Positions 1 through 10,545 of a DNA stretch of 64,000 nt are shown one piece after another. Position numbers and translations under genes: made by a program. This DNA comes from Setoptus koraiensis (taxonomy: Eukaryota > Arthropoda), in the NCBI GenBank assembly GCA_048013815.1, contig CM106586.1, forward strand, positions 2,294,001 through 2,358,000, given 5' to 3'. The notes beneath the pieces were generated by a model, which did not search any database, had not been told where the DNA came from, and saw nothing but the letters and a program-made list of their open reading frames with translations. Position 1 is the stretch's first letter. Every line of letters begins with the position of its first letter.

Positions 1-131
1 NNNNNNNNNNNNNNNNNNNNNNNNNNNNNNNNNNNNNNNNNNNNNNNNNNNNNNNNNNNNNNNNNNNNNNNNNNNNNNNNNNNNNNNNNNNNNNNNNNNN
101 NNNNNNNNNNNNNNNNNNNNNNNNNNNNNNN
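1..131. other. Assembly gap (N run)
   Basis: The window opens with 131 N characters, so nothing can be said about this stretch. It limits any view of exons to the left of the GPCR gene. Confidence 0.99.
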
Positions 132-3100
132 AAGTCTCATCAAAACCATGACTTTTTCACCATGCACGTTTGTTTGGCCCATGCACCCACTGCAACACGC
201 ACTGGCACTGGCACTGGCACACAACAGCCAACAATAGGCAATACCGGTGCTAGATGGCATCTAATCTGGGCTGGCACTAGCTGAAAAATGATCCCATCAG
301 GCGCCCCCTTTTCTCATGCCTTCTCTCGCTCCTCACATAGTAGAAATAATAAATGAATGAATGAATTTGCCATCTCGCTGGCTCTCAAATGAGCGAATGA
401 GTTACCAGAGTCACCCTACAGAGAGCAATTGACTTGTGGGACCCAGACTGAAACTCGTGGCGCAAGTGGTGCCATGCTAACTTGCGAAAACGCCAACTTG
501 AAGCCTTCTTTTCTTTTTCTAGTTTCATATTTTCATATTATCGAATTATTTTATATTTGATGCGCTAAAAGAAGAGAACGATAAAAGATGCTGGGCGAGA
601 ACAGAAATGGATATATGCTGAAATGGCCTTTCAGATATTGAAACCGGCTCGCAAAAACTATGAGAAAACTCGATAGCAGTTGAGCAAAGTTAAGCTGAGC
701 AAACAATAACAAGCTGCCAGCTTGGATGACTTAATATATCATATTAATTTCAAATGTCATCTTTCTCGAGGTGAAAGAATCGATAGGAGGCCGAGCTGCC
801 TACTCACAGTTCACGCAACCAAAACACTTGGCTTTCTCGACGACATCCCTTTTAACCTTTGGCGAGCCTCTTATATTTCGCTCATTTAGTTTTATCTATA
901 TTATCTATCTTACTCGATCATTCTAAAACTTCTATCGTCAGACTCTAGTTGAACCAATATAAACTTTACATAACTTTACATAATACAATCATCTGCAAAT
1001 TTGATTGATCACCGACAAGTATCTTTCGTGCTCATATAAACAACTATTTTTCTGAATAAAACATTCACCTATCATCGTTGTCGATCACATGAGCTCGCAG
1101 ATCATTCTATCTCATCTCATCTTGCTCAATGCCACCAAATGTAGACGATCGTTTATCGCGTCTGCACACTGTCTGTTCATTTTTGCATTCTTAGAAAAGA
1201 AAACTTTGATGCAAGATGGAATAAAATGTTTATGTACTACGTCATTGGATAATTTATTCACCTTTAAAAACTTTTCTCCACTAGTTTACATAAGAATAAA
1301 AGTAAACATTCAACAACAAACGACACAATAATTGGTGATGATGATATCCATTTAACTATTCGAGAAAAGGGCAAGACATTTTTAGGGACCAAAATTGAAC
1401 GTCGATTGTACGGTATTGGGTAAACGACAGCACGTTGTGTTCAAGTTAAAAGTTGCAAGAGAAAGATTTTGTGTAGAGTGGCCAACTACAATAGAGCCTC
1501 TATAATGGGGGCACGTCACCAGTGAGATTTCTTCTCGTGAGAAATCTTACGAAACATAATTGGCTTCGGGTCTTTAGTAATTGCGCAACTATCGGTTCTC
1601 ATGACATCGCATGCTCGCAAACGTGCTGTTAGATCCTTTTTTCTATATCTATTGCTATTGAGTTTGATTCAAGCTGATGTTATATTTGGTTGACCTATAC
1701 AAATACCTAGGGCAATTTGTAGAATGGTTTGCCACTATGCGAGCGTGGCTGACTTTTTTTAAGAAACGGACAATGACCATTGTGAGGGACACAGGAAACT
1801 TTTCCTTTGTGATTGGGTGGCCTACAAAATGATCTTGTGCAATGGTGGTTCCCATTGCAAGACCAACGGGAATCAAGTTGGATTATTTTGTCAGTGGGGA
1901 CGAGCAATCGTATTTGCAATTATTCTATCTGCTTTTCTATCACCGGTATTTGGTGTCTGGTGTAATTGACACGCAGTGAACAACAATAAGGCATCAGGAC
2001 AGATTTGAATCAATTATGTGCAATCAATTATTTATTGATCACAGTGTGTGAATGTCAGGTATTTGTGTTGTGTTTTTGTAGTAGTTAGTTAGGTATAAGT
2101 TGGGCGTTAGTTTAGGCGAGTTTAGTAGAAACAATTGATGATGGATGACAGATGAGGGCTGCCAATGGAAGATAAAAGATTAACATGGGAGCAGGTTGAA
2201 TAGAAAAGAGATTGATTCATTTACTTGTGTGGTATGTAGTATGTGGTATAGAGGGGGATTTGGACAAAATGTTTGTGCATCGATCACTAGTACCACCGAA
2301 CTTGTAACGTTGATATCAAAAGAGATCAGCGAGACAAGATGAGAGTAAAATGAGTGTAAGATGAGTGTACACTGGCTACAAACAACAACATATCATGTAT
2401 TATGTAACAAACATACACATAAACTCGATAGTTGCAGACAACACGAAAAAAAGGGAACCAATGATGCAACCGATTGGAGACTGTTGAGATGTTGTTTGGA
2501 TGCTGTTTTGGTTTGGAACGTGCACCATGAGAGCAGCCACTGATAAAACTAATGGCCCATGCAAATGATGAAAGCGAGTAAAATATATACTGTGTATATA
2601 ACTGTGGATAAATAAGTTAACTCGCTATTATAGATGTTTGTCCATGATAGTGTTATTAGCTCTTTGTCTTTGTCTTTGTCTCAGTCTCTCTCGTGATGTG
2701 CCCAGACCGAGCAAGACAATTGGCAATTGAATTCGCTAGCCATACAATGAGGCCCAACCAGCGAAACAACATTAGCAGTGATGATAGTAGTTGTATAAAG
2801 AGTAGATGGCAAAAAGATTGCAATGGAGTCAAGGCGAACCGAGGCGACTCGAAACGACTCGAAACGACACACACACACACACAACAAAACAAAACCAAAC
2901 CAAACAAGAGAAAACAAAACTGGCCAACAGAAAAGAACATAAGAGGACTAGAGAAAACTAAACAGAACGGAAGTTTCAGTGATCTCCGATCAATCACGTT
3001 GGTGTTGTATAGTTAGCCTAATCTAGCTAATAAGATGCTCTTATCGCTTCAACTACTTTGGGCCAGATTATATATAGAATATATCATCGGGCCGATGCAC

Positions 3101-4064
3101 ATTACTGGGCACAAAATGTGTGACAATTTGCATGCTATTGGGCATGCATTGCGTTCGTGTCAAACACTGAATAAATGTAAAATAAAGTTATACACAGCAA
3201 GAGGGAGAGAGAGAGAGAAGTGTCATCTAGTTGACACACACAACCATTTGTGTGTCATATTCATATTGCCAACAAGCTATGTTGTAATCGAATGAGTGAT
3301 GTTATCAGAGTGTTAATGTTGCATGAGGAGCCTCATTAGTAATTGATTCGTATCCAAAAACATAACCAACTACGACGAAGAGAATTAATGAGCGCTAGTA
3401 ATTGATTAATCGAGCTAATTAAATACGCAACTTGCTATACGATATCGCGTCGAAAAGTGCCACCAGTAGCAACACCAATAGTGACACCAATATCAATGAC
3501 TGATATCACGCAAGATGAAAAGCAGATAAATGTATAAATTGGCTATTCTCCAAGCAACAGAGGTAACTACTTTACTTTGGTTAGTTGGTTGTGTTATATG
3601 ATCGAGTCATGCGGCTGCTGTTGATATTACGTGTTACAGCAGCCATGTTTATATCACGTATAGTCAGCGTATGATTATTATGGTATGAAGATGTGAATGA
3701 ATGAGATATTAAGGAGATCTTAAGAAGGCAACAGCGAACCAAAGCGAGCGAATGTGTGAGGGCCGGCAGTTGTTGTGATTGTGCCACAATGTCACTATGT
3801 AATTATCATGGTGATGATAGTGGGAGCCACTGAACTTGATGACGCGCCGTAATATTAATATTATTTTTATCATCACACACTGATGAAGACACATTGTAGT
3901 AGCGAATGGTAGTGGTAGTGGTATTACGTAACATGGATATAAACAATAGCATGGCAGAGATGGCAGTATAAATAATGATAATAACAATAACATAAGAACA
4001 GAAATATTATGTAATGTTATGTTATATCATATTAATTATCCTCACCGCACACATCATTATCATC

Positions 4065-4110
<46 letters not shown>

Positions 4111-4394
4111 TTATGACTCTTGCCTCTGAGGTCTAGTTACCAAGTGTAACACTGATATAAGTTTAAGCTCTCGCATCGCACAACACTCAAACAGTGCTCA
4201 AATGCTACTCAAACAATACACCAACAACAGTCGGCTCTGCAGCTAATTGCACAATTTATTTAATTATTATTATTATTTGTTCGTTGATCGCTTTTTGTGA
4301 CATCATTGCACGCAAATACTTGAAAAAACAATAGATGGACACATCTTTGCATGCGCAAATCAATTCAAAATCAATTATAGGGGCAAGGACTTAC
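132..4394. other. Non-coding AT-rich DNA, probably introns of the GPCR gene
   Basis: I see no recognisable protein domain on either strand. Short ORFs here (for example around 2656-2997 minus and 3709-3993 minus) are low-complexity readings of simple-sequence DNA. There is a short CA run near 2867-2882 and a long TG run at 4067-4107. Because the GPCR exons at 4395-4963 read leftward and stop after transmembrane segment 3, this stretch most likely holds its following intron or introns; the later exons (segments 4-7) were looked for here and not found. Confidence 0.6.
4067..4107. repeat. (TG)n microsatellite
   Basis: About 20 uninterrupted TG units. It lies about 290 bp beyond the second GPCR exon, in its probable intron. 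Confidence 0.95.
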
Positions 4395-4963
4395 CTATCA
4401 CAGGAAATGGCAGTTAGTGTGAACACGCTGGCAGAAATGGATAATATTGCAATAAAGTTTGATATTCTGCAGTAAAATGGACCGAATGGCCAGTGGCTGT
4501 TTGTTGATAGAGTAATAGAAATGGAAATGATTTTAATAATCAATTACAATGACGACCGGTCAATAGTAAATAATTAAATTAAATTAAATTGTAGTTACCT
4601 GTTCAACATGCTAATAAAGTTGAATATTACATTTAATGTAGACACCATTGTATCGGCAAAGCTGAGATTGACTAGAAAATAATTTGTCACTGATTTCATC
4701 TCACGATTGGCTATAACTGTATAAATAACAATAGTGTTACCTCCGGCAGCAACAGCAATCATAGGCAAGTATATTGATATCCAGAAGAGCTCCTCTTCAA
4801 ATGATAACGAAGTGAACACTTCCTCTAGTTCGCCATTGAGGCCAGTGCTGGTATTTTGCTGTAAATTGATAGGAGTCACTGGTGACAAAGTGGCGGCCTC
4901 CATCACGCTAGCGTTGTCTATAGCATCATCAAAAGTTGAATTGAAAATATTGTTTTTATCCAT
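4395..4963 (-). CDS. Tachykinin/natalisin-receptor-like neuropeptide GPCR, first two coding exons (partial)
   Basis: Class A (rhodopsin-family) receptor for a neuropeptide, expected in the plasma membrane of neurons or gut cells. Exon 1 is 4599-4963 with ATG at 4963. It encodes an N-glycosylation-rich extracellular tail (NST and NAS-type sites), TM1 with GGNTIVIYTVI, and TM2 with VTNYFLVNLSFADTMVSTLN, which carries the conserved LxxxD. A 102-bp intron with GTAACT donor and CAG acceptor (4497-4598) separates exon 2 (4395-4496). Exon 2 reads HWPFGPFYCRISNFIAILS then SASVFTLTAISCD, that is the W-F-G loop motif, the conserved TM3 cysteine and the start of DRY. The exon phases agree, giving MLNS-HWPFG across the junction, a typical tachykinin-receptor signature. 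Exon 2 ends at a GTAAGT donor. TM4-TM7 are not seen. Family membership is firm; tachykinin versus natalisin versus a related receptor is inference. Confidence 0.85.
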
Positions 4964-6850
4964 ATTTCATGTGAGCAATTTCATGTGTGTGTATGTGACG
5001 AGCAATTTGACGACGACGAGTTTTCTAAAAAGTTTGCATTATTTTTTCTGTCTTCATTAACTGTACATTGAACTATCTACTAACTAACTAACCAACTAAC
5101 TAACTAACTAACTGATGTGATGCTATTACCATTATTGATGAATGATTTGACTTTGGTGCCACTAACAAGTTTGAGCGAGCAGCTTCAATTGATTCAATTG
5201 GTTGACGACCACGACCACGACGACGTCTAACAAATAAATGCGACTCAACTGCGCCAGATGCATAATCATCGAGCTGCGCAGTGCGCACTAATCTAGCTTG
5301 CCAAAATATATTAGAGGCACAGTGACGAGTGATTAATGTGGCGCAGCTTCATCAATTGCTCGCTTGCTCGGAGTAAGCGTGCAAATGGCAACAGCGGCCA
5401 GATATATTTCAATACAATAACTAGCTCCAATGGGCAACTGAAACCAGAAGTGAGAGCCAGAAAAAAAGCTAAACTAACTAACTAACTTTCAACTCTTGCT
5501 CTTGCTCTCGTGAATGCCTCTGCTCATGCCAAATGGCGCCAAACTTCCTATTTTGTGTACAGCCAAAACAGCGAGCACCTAGCGACAACTTTGCGACTTA
5601 CTGAAGCTGGTAACCGGTTCAGTGCTGCCATCTAGTAGCAATAGTTCTCTTACAAATATGTTATGAGGGAATGGAATAATAAGACAGTTGCAGAGAATAT
5701 ACACGAATATTTTTCTATTTTTATTTTTCACTCACTGACAATCTGTGAGAGATGCTTCAGTAACTTGCAACCGAATACACTATACTATAGATTATATATT
5801 GAACAAAGAATGAATCAGACATTTAATAGACAAGACCAGCCATCTCGATGATAGAGAAACAACATTAAGACGTTTCATATGATACTCGCATATGATATCG
5901 CACACACTAGATTCACTGTAGTCTGTAGTGGAAAAAAAAGAATCTTAAAGGAAGTGTCTCGCAAAGTTGGAAGTAATGGATTAGTGATTATAAGAGTGTT
6001 GCACAAGATGTATAGAGAGCTCGAAGAAATGTTCATAATCTTTTGTAGCGTAGTGTTGCAATGGAATAGAATGGAGTGAAGTGGAGTTAAGTCAAGTGAG
6101 CTGTCACCAGCCAAGTGAATAGTCACCAAGCGGCAAGTTTTAATAGATAAAGATAGATATAAGAGCATTGGTTATCGAGCTAAAGAAGCGGCCGCTTGTC
6201 CTCATTACATGTTATTCGATTCGACGAGGCAGCCGATAGCAAAATGTCGCTGCTGTCGCTTCTGTCGCTGCTGTCGCTGTTGTCGCTGCTGTTGTCATTG
6301 TTGCATAGGAACATACTTTTTATGTAATAATAGCACGTTGGCGCGCTTGGCATAAACGAACAAATGTAAAAGTGCAATTGTTCATTTGTTGTTGAACGAC
6401 AACAACAACAACAGAATAAGTGCACAGCGAGAAAATTAATCATTCATTACATTAGATATTCATCGAATGGTTTAATTGTTAACTCTCACCGCTTCAGCAT
6501 TCATCAATTCGTGAACTTTTCATTATTTCATGTCACGTGAAACTGCTTGAAATTATCTTAGCTTACAATTGTTAGCCTAGAGGCATATGTTTGAAAAGGT
6601 ATTCATCGAATGGTTGTTAACTCTCAAATGTAAATCAGCATATTATCATCTGCACCACATAATGAAGCTCACAGGGAATGAATAATTGATTAGTTGATTG
6701 GTTGTGCTAACATTTTATTCTGGGTGCAAATCTGCCAATGTCTTGTTGGGCCGAAGTTATACAAAAAGACGCGAGGGGCGCTGGCAATGTAACAGCATGC
6801 GATAAATGGGCGCCAAATAAAATGAAAAATTGATCGTGTCAGAGCGATTG
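4964..6850. other. Intergenic region between GPCR and beta-tubulin, left part
   Basis: No recognisable gene. It probably contains the GPCR promoter and 5' UTR on the minus strand. Tandem ACTA/AACT runs occur near 5080-5112 and a degenerate TGTCGC/TGCTG tract at about 6246-6300. The purine/pyrimidine-biased minus-strand ORF at 5100-5288 (arginine-rich) has no family resemblance. Confidence 0.6.
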
Positions 6851-6901
6851 TTGCCCACTCCCCAATAAGGCCACAAGTTGTGGCCATATTGGGAGTGGCA
6901 A
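6851..6901. repeat. Near-perfect inverted repeat (hairpin)
   Basis: The left arm at about 6851-6876 begins TTGCCCACTCC and ends GGCCACAA. The right arm at about 6878-6901 reads TTGTGGCC and ends GGAGTGGCAA. The arms pair over about 24 positions with only a few mismatches or single-base bulges, and the loop is about one base. It lies about 570 bp upstream of the beta-tubulin start codon. Confidence 0.85.
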
Positions 6902-7028
6902 CGAGAATGCGATGCGCTGTAACAAATAACTCCACGCCGGATCGTGAAAATGTCCGCCAGGGCGGCGCTGCACTGCCTATTGCCTATTGCCTATTGCCCG
7001 AATGGCAATAAGGGCAATAACACAGTGA

Positions 7029-7153
7029 GGGAGTGAACGGGAGGACATGGGAGATGATGGGAGACAATGGGAGCGGCGTTCCGGCAGCCTGTCCCGCGGC
7101 TTCTCTCCCCACCATTCTCTCCCATGTTCTCCCATGTCCTCCCGTTCACTCCC
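7029..7153. repeat. Perfect 25-bp inverted repeat upstream of beta-tubulin
   Basis: Positions 7029-7053 (starting GGGAGTGAACGGGAGGAC) are exactly complementary to 7129-7153 (ending GTCCTCCCGTTCACTCCC). The intervening ~75 bp holds further GATGGGAGA/TCTCCC complementarity, and outside the arms both sides carry ATTGCC/GGCAAT repeats. The whole can fold into a long stem. It may be a small fold-back element or a regulatory cruciform; the sequence alone does not decide. Confidence 0.9.
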
Positions 7154-7197
7154 TTACTGCCTTACTGCCACTATTGCCGCTATTGCCCGCACACTAG

Positions 7198-7315
7198 CAA
7201 AATGTGATCAGCGCCTCTGTTGGATATTTCATGAAACATCGGTGCACGTTGAAATCAGCGCGCACTGTTTGTGTGCAGAAAATGCACTGTGGAAGGCAGC
7301 GTAGCATAATCTGTA
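7198..7315 (-). repeat. Copy A of a ~120-bp module shared with the ANKFY1 upstream region
   Basis: Read on the minus strand, this segment starts TACAGATTATGCTACGCTGC, continues CTTCCACAGTGCATTTT and ends AGAGGCGCTGATCACATTTTG. The segment at 39298-39424 on the plus strand matches it along its whole length with a few substitutions and one small indel. Here it sits about 150 bp upstream of the beta-tubulin ATG and just before the TATA box, so it could act as a proximal promoter. A dispersed repeat is the other possibility. Confidence 0.8.
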
Positions 7316-7341
7316 CTGCAGATTGTGTGGCTGTCGCTCCT

Positions 7342-7347
7342 TATAAA
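7342..7347 (+). promoter_or_regulatory. TATA box of the beta-tubulin gene
   Basis: TATAAA in the context CCTTATAAAGCAG, 120 bp before the beta-tubulin ATG. An initiator-like CAGATTACAGT lies about 30 bp downstream (about 7368-7378), which would give a 5' UTR of about 90 bases. This is a motif call only. Confidence 0.55.
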
Positions 7348-7466
7348 GCAGTTGGTTTTACACAATACAGATTACAGTACAATACATTTTATCACAGTAA
7401 TAATAAATTTAATAATAATTCTATCAATTAAATCGTCGTCAATTTAAGAGCTAAAAATTAATAAAA

Positions 7467-8804
7467 ATGCGTGAAATAGTTCACATTCAGGCCGGCCAAT
7501 GCGGCAATCAAATCGGAGCAAAATTTTGGGAGGTGATATCAGATGAGCACGGCATAGACCCCACTGGTGCGTACCACGGCGATCACGAATCTCAACGGGA
7601 ACGACTGAACGTCTACTATAACGAATCGTCGTCGGGCCACTATGTGCCGAGAGCCATTTTGTTGGACTTGGAGCCGGGCACCATGGATTCTATTAAATCT
7701 GGACAATTTGGTGCCATCTTCAGGCCAGACAACTTCATATTCGGCCAATCCGGTGCCGGTAACAACTGGGCCAAAGGTCATTACACGGAGGGGGCCGAAC
7801 TAGTAGACACTGTACTAGATGTTGTTCGCAAAGAGGCGGAGGGATGTGATTGTCTACAAGGCTTTCAATTGTGTCACTCACTAGGAGGTGGAACAGGATC
7901 AGGTATGGGCACACTGCTAACGTCGAAAATCAGAGAAGAATATCCAGATAGAATGATGGTAACATTCAGTGTTATGCCATCTCCCAAGGTGTCTGACACA
8001 GTTGTTGAGCCTTATAATGCAACATTATCTGTACATCAACTTGTTGAAAACACAGACGAAACATTTTGTATAGACAACGAGGCTCTCTATGACATTTGCT
8101 TCAGAACACTGAAGTTATCTACGCCCACTTACGGCGATTTGAATCATCTTGTCTCAATGACAATGTCTGGCGTAACAACATGCTTTAGATTCCCTGGTCA
8201 ATTGAATGCTGATCTGAGAAAGTTGGCAGTCAACATGGTGCCTTTTCCGCGTTTACATTTCTTTATGCCTGGATTCGCCCCTTTGACATCGCGTGGTATG
8301 CAATCATACAGAGCTGTTACAGTGCCTGAGCTTACCCAACAGATGTTTGACGCCAAAAATATGATGGCTGCTTGTGATCCGCGACAAGGAAGATATCTGA
8401 CAGTAGCTACAATATTCCGTGGATTGATGTCGATGCGTGAAGTAGACGACCAGATGATGAACATCCAAAATAAATACAGCTCTTATTTTGTTGAATGGAT
8501 ACCAAACAATGTCAAGACTGCTGTATGCGACATTCCACCTAGAGGTCTCAAGATGTCTGCTACATTCATTTGTAACTCAACCGCTATACAACAGCTTTTC
8601 AAGCGCATTTCGGAACAATTCACCGCTATGTTCCGTCGTAAAGCTTTCCTTCACTGGTACACTGGCGAGGGTATGGATGAGATGGAATTCACAGAGGCTG
8701 AATCCAACATGAACGATCTAGTGTCAGAATACCAGCAGTACCAAGAGGCCACTGTCGACGACGAAGGAGAATATGATGAAGAGGAACAATCGGAAATGGC
8801 ATAA
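7467..8804 (+). CDS. Beta-tubulin, intronless
   Basis: Beta subunit of the alpha/beta-tubulin heterodimer that polymerises GTP-dependently into microtubules. The complete 445-residue ORF has the family's usual length and begins with MREI, the autoregulatory tetrapeptide that couples tubulin mRNA decay to free tubulin. The tubulin signature GGGTGSGMG is at residues 140-148 and the acidic tail ends [13 protein letters not shown]. Phe167, Glu198 and Phe200, the positions linked to benzimidazole sensitivity, have the sensitive-type residues. The start is fixed by MREI and by a TATA box 120 bp upstream. There is no intron, unlike many animal beta-tubulin genes. The 3' end converges on RMND1, with AATAAA at 8894-8899. 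Isotype cannot be told: the tail is not one I can assign. Confidence 0.98.
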   Translation: MREIVHIQAGQCGNQIGAKFWEVISDEHGIDPTGAYHGDHESQRERLNVYYNESSSGHYVPRAILLDLEPGTMDSIKSGQFGAIFRPDNFIFGQSGAGNNWAKGHYTEGAELVDTVLDVVRKEAEGCDCLQGFQLCHSLGGGTGSGMGTLLTSKIREEYPDRMMVTFSVMPSPKVSDTVVEPYNATLSVHQLVENTDETFCIDNEALYDICFRTLKLSTPTYGDLNHLVSMTMSGVTTCFRFPGQLNADLRKLAVNMVPFPRLHFFMPGFAPLTSRGMQSYRAVTVPELTQQMFDAKNMMAACDPRQGRYLTVATIFRGLMSMREVDDQMMNIQNKYSSYFVEWIPNNVKTAVCDIPPRGLKMSATFICNSTAIQQLFKRISEQFTAMFRRKAFLHWYTGEGMDEMEFTEAESNMNDLVSEYQQYQEATVDDEGEYDEEEQSEMA

Positions 8805-8890
8805 GTATTCAGTAATACGGGAACGCATGAGGATCTCAAATGATTAGCTTATTATATCATTGTATCACTGTTTTTATGATCTTTGTTGTA

Positions 8891-8899
8891 TTTAATAAA
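8891..8899. terminator. Overlapping polyadenylation signals of beta-tubulin (+) and RMND1 (-)
   Basis: TTTAATAAA carries AATAAA on the plus strand (8894-8899), 90 bp after the tubulin stop, and ATTAAA on the minus strand (8891-8896), about 56 bp after the RMND1 stop. The two convergent genes therefore appear to end over the same few bases. Confidence 0.6.
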
Positions 8900-8951
8900 T
8901 ATCATATTATTGGATCACGCCAAGGGGCGTTCAAATTCTGTTTACTACACA

Positions 8952-9956
8952 CTACATAAAGTGCGCAATTTCAAAGAGAACCTCAATCATAATTAAAACT
9001 ATTATCATCCATTCCAACCTAACATGATGATTGTCATTCATGTGTGACGATAGTAGGTCCATCAACTCATAACAATGATTCAACTTTTCATTCATGACAG
9101 AGGTGCGTTTTCTCACATTCATGTAGGATATTGTTTTGATGAATATATCTTCAAGATCTTGTCTATCCCAATAAAAATCTGGAGTATCGAGGAGATCAGA
9201 ATTCAGATTCAGCTGGTGTTTCAATTCGAACAACTCCCCGGTCTTCCTAAACACCTGATCACGGGTAAGATTGATCTTACTTCCCGATTTCATGCAGTTC
9301 GTAACCCAACCGATAGATTGGATGTAATCATCTAGTAGAGATTCCCATATACCCAATTTTACCGACAGGGCTATGGCATGCGAAAAGGCAAATTGTTCCA
9401 ATTGCCTGGCCGAAATGTTTGAGCTCAGTACTATGTTACCCTTTAAAAGTTTGCTTTTTTCAATTTCATCATCATATTTATAATCGAGCTGTTCGCTTTC
9501 CTCGGCAATGATTGCACTTGAGTAAGGATGGACTTTCAATGGATCCAAGGCAGACAAAATTTTTTGTTGGTCCTCGTTAGAGACATTCCAAAAGACAGCT
9601 GAACCTTTATCGAATAAAAAAATATCCTGACTAAGATTTGATTTGGCTTGCAAATGAACCACTTGATTCATAGAGTCCGGTGGCAGTGTGATATTGTGAT
9701 ATGGTTTGAGCGAGGCCAATACACTCGACAATCTGTCTAATCTCAATTCCTCGCAAACATTGAATGCATCCACTGACAAGTATTTGCTCTCCTCATCTCT
9801 GAACCCGTACTTATTCCATTTCCTTCTGCGTGAGATCTCTGTTGGCACATCATTGAAAGAAGAGAATTTTCGAAGCGTTCCAGGTGCCAGTAGACTTTTG
9901 ATAATAAATCTAACAGATTGCATTATTGTAGACGACGATGACACAGACAAACGCAA
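8952..9956 (-). CDS. RMND1: RMND1 homologue (DUF155, mitochondrial translation factor)
   Basis: Inner-membrane mitochondrial protein of the RMND1/Sif2 (DUF155) family, which in animals supports assembly or anchoring of mitoribosomes near sites of mRNA processing. Family motifs visible are FLFDKGSAVFWNVS (about residues 113-126), RQLEQFAFSHAIALSVKLG (about 184-202), TPDFYWDR, and MNEKLNHCYELMDLLSSHMN followed by HHVRLEWMIIVLIMIEVLFE, the C-terminal coiled coil and single membrane helix. The N-terminus is basic, hydroxylated and acid-free, as expected of a mitochondrial targeting peptide. The ORF starts at Met1 (9956), but Met12 (9923) is an equally good start. At 334 residues it is shorter than the human protein because the N-terminal extension is short. 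No intron. It lies tail to tail with beta-tubulin. Confidence 0.93.
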   Translation of the reverse strand: MRLSVSSSSTIMQSVRFIIKSLLAPGTLRKFSSFNDVPTEISRRRKWNKYGFRDEESKYLSVDAFNVCEELRLDRLSSVLASLKPYHNITLPPDSMNQVVHLQAKSNLSQDIFLFDKGSAVFWNVSNEDQQKILSALDPLKVHPYSSAIIAEESEQLDYKYDDEIEKSKLLKGNIVLSSNISARQLEQFAFSHAIALSVKLGIWESLLDDYIQSIGWVTNCMKSGSKINLTRDQVFRKTGELFELKHQLNLNSDLLDTPDFYWDRQDLEDIFIKTISYMNVRKRTSVMNEKLNHCYELMDLLSSHMNDNHHVRLEWMIIVLIMIEVLFEIAHFM

Positions 9957-10354
9957 TCAAAACAATTGATTACACTGATTACAATTGGAACGAAATCAGG
10001 TGTACACTGCAACAACTGCACAATGAAATTGATCAGCTGATGCGGTGCTCATGCGCAAATCAAGTCTGCTGCAGTGAGGGAATAGGTTACCTCTATCGTT
10101 CGCTTATGGTTGTGCGGTGTTATACGCATAGGAATACGCACACACCAATTATCTTGTAGCTACCTAATTTGCCGCACACAGTTAGACTTTGGTCATTGCG
10201 CATCGCTGCGGCGCGCATATCCACACGATGTATTTATTGTTGTTGTTGATGCTTCTGCTGATGCTGCTGTTAGCCTCGCTTTTCTATGGCCTCTTACTGT
10301 ATATACTGTAAATGGGCATGGCGATCAACACAACCATCAACAGAAACCAAATAG

Positions 10355-10545
10355 CCGAACGAACGAACGAACGAGCGAACGAACGAGCGAACGAACGAAC
10401 AAGCGAACGAACGAACAAGCGAACGAACGAACAAGCGAACGAACGAACAAGCGAACGAACGAACGAACGAACGAACGAACGAACGAACGAACGAACGAAC
10501 GAACGAACGAACGAACGAACGAACGAACGAACGAACGAACGAACG
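10355..10545. repeat. (CGAA)n tetranucleotide array
   Basis: About 190 bp of CGAA units, with interspersed CGAG and CAAG variants in the first 100 bp and nearly pure units after that. Because the unit length is four, all three frames on each strand stay open (RTNE/ERTN plus-strand and FVRS minus-strand readings). The ORFs across it are therefore not evidence of genes. Confidence 0.97.

Noticed and set aside
1655-1919. Overlapping minus-strand ORFs with several Cys and His (NGNHHC, CPFLKK)
   Set aside because: Short, in competing frames, and without a regular zinc-finger spacing; no supporting context.
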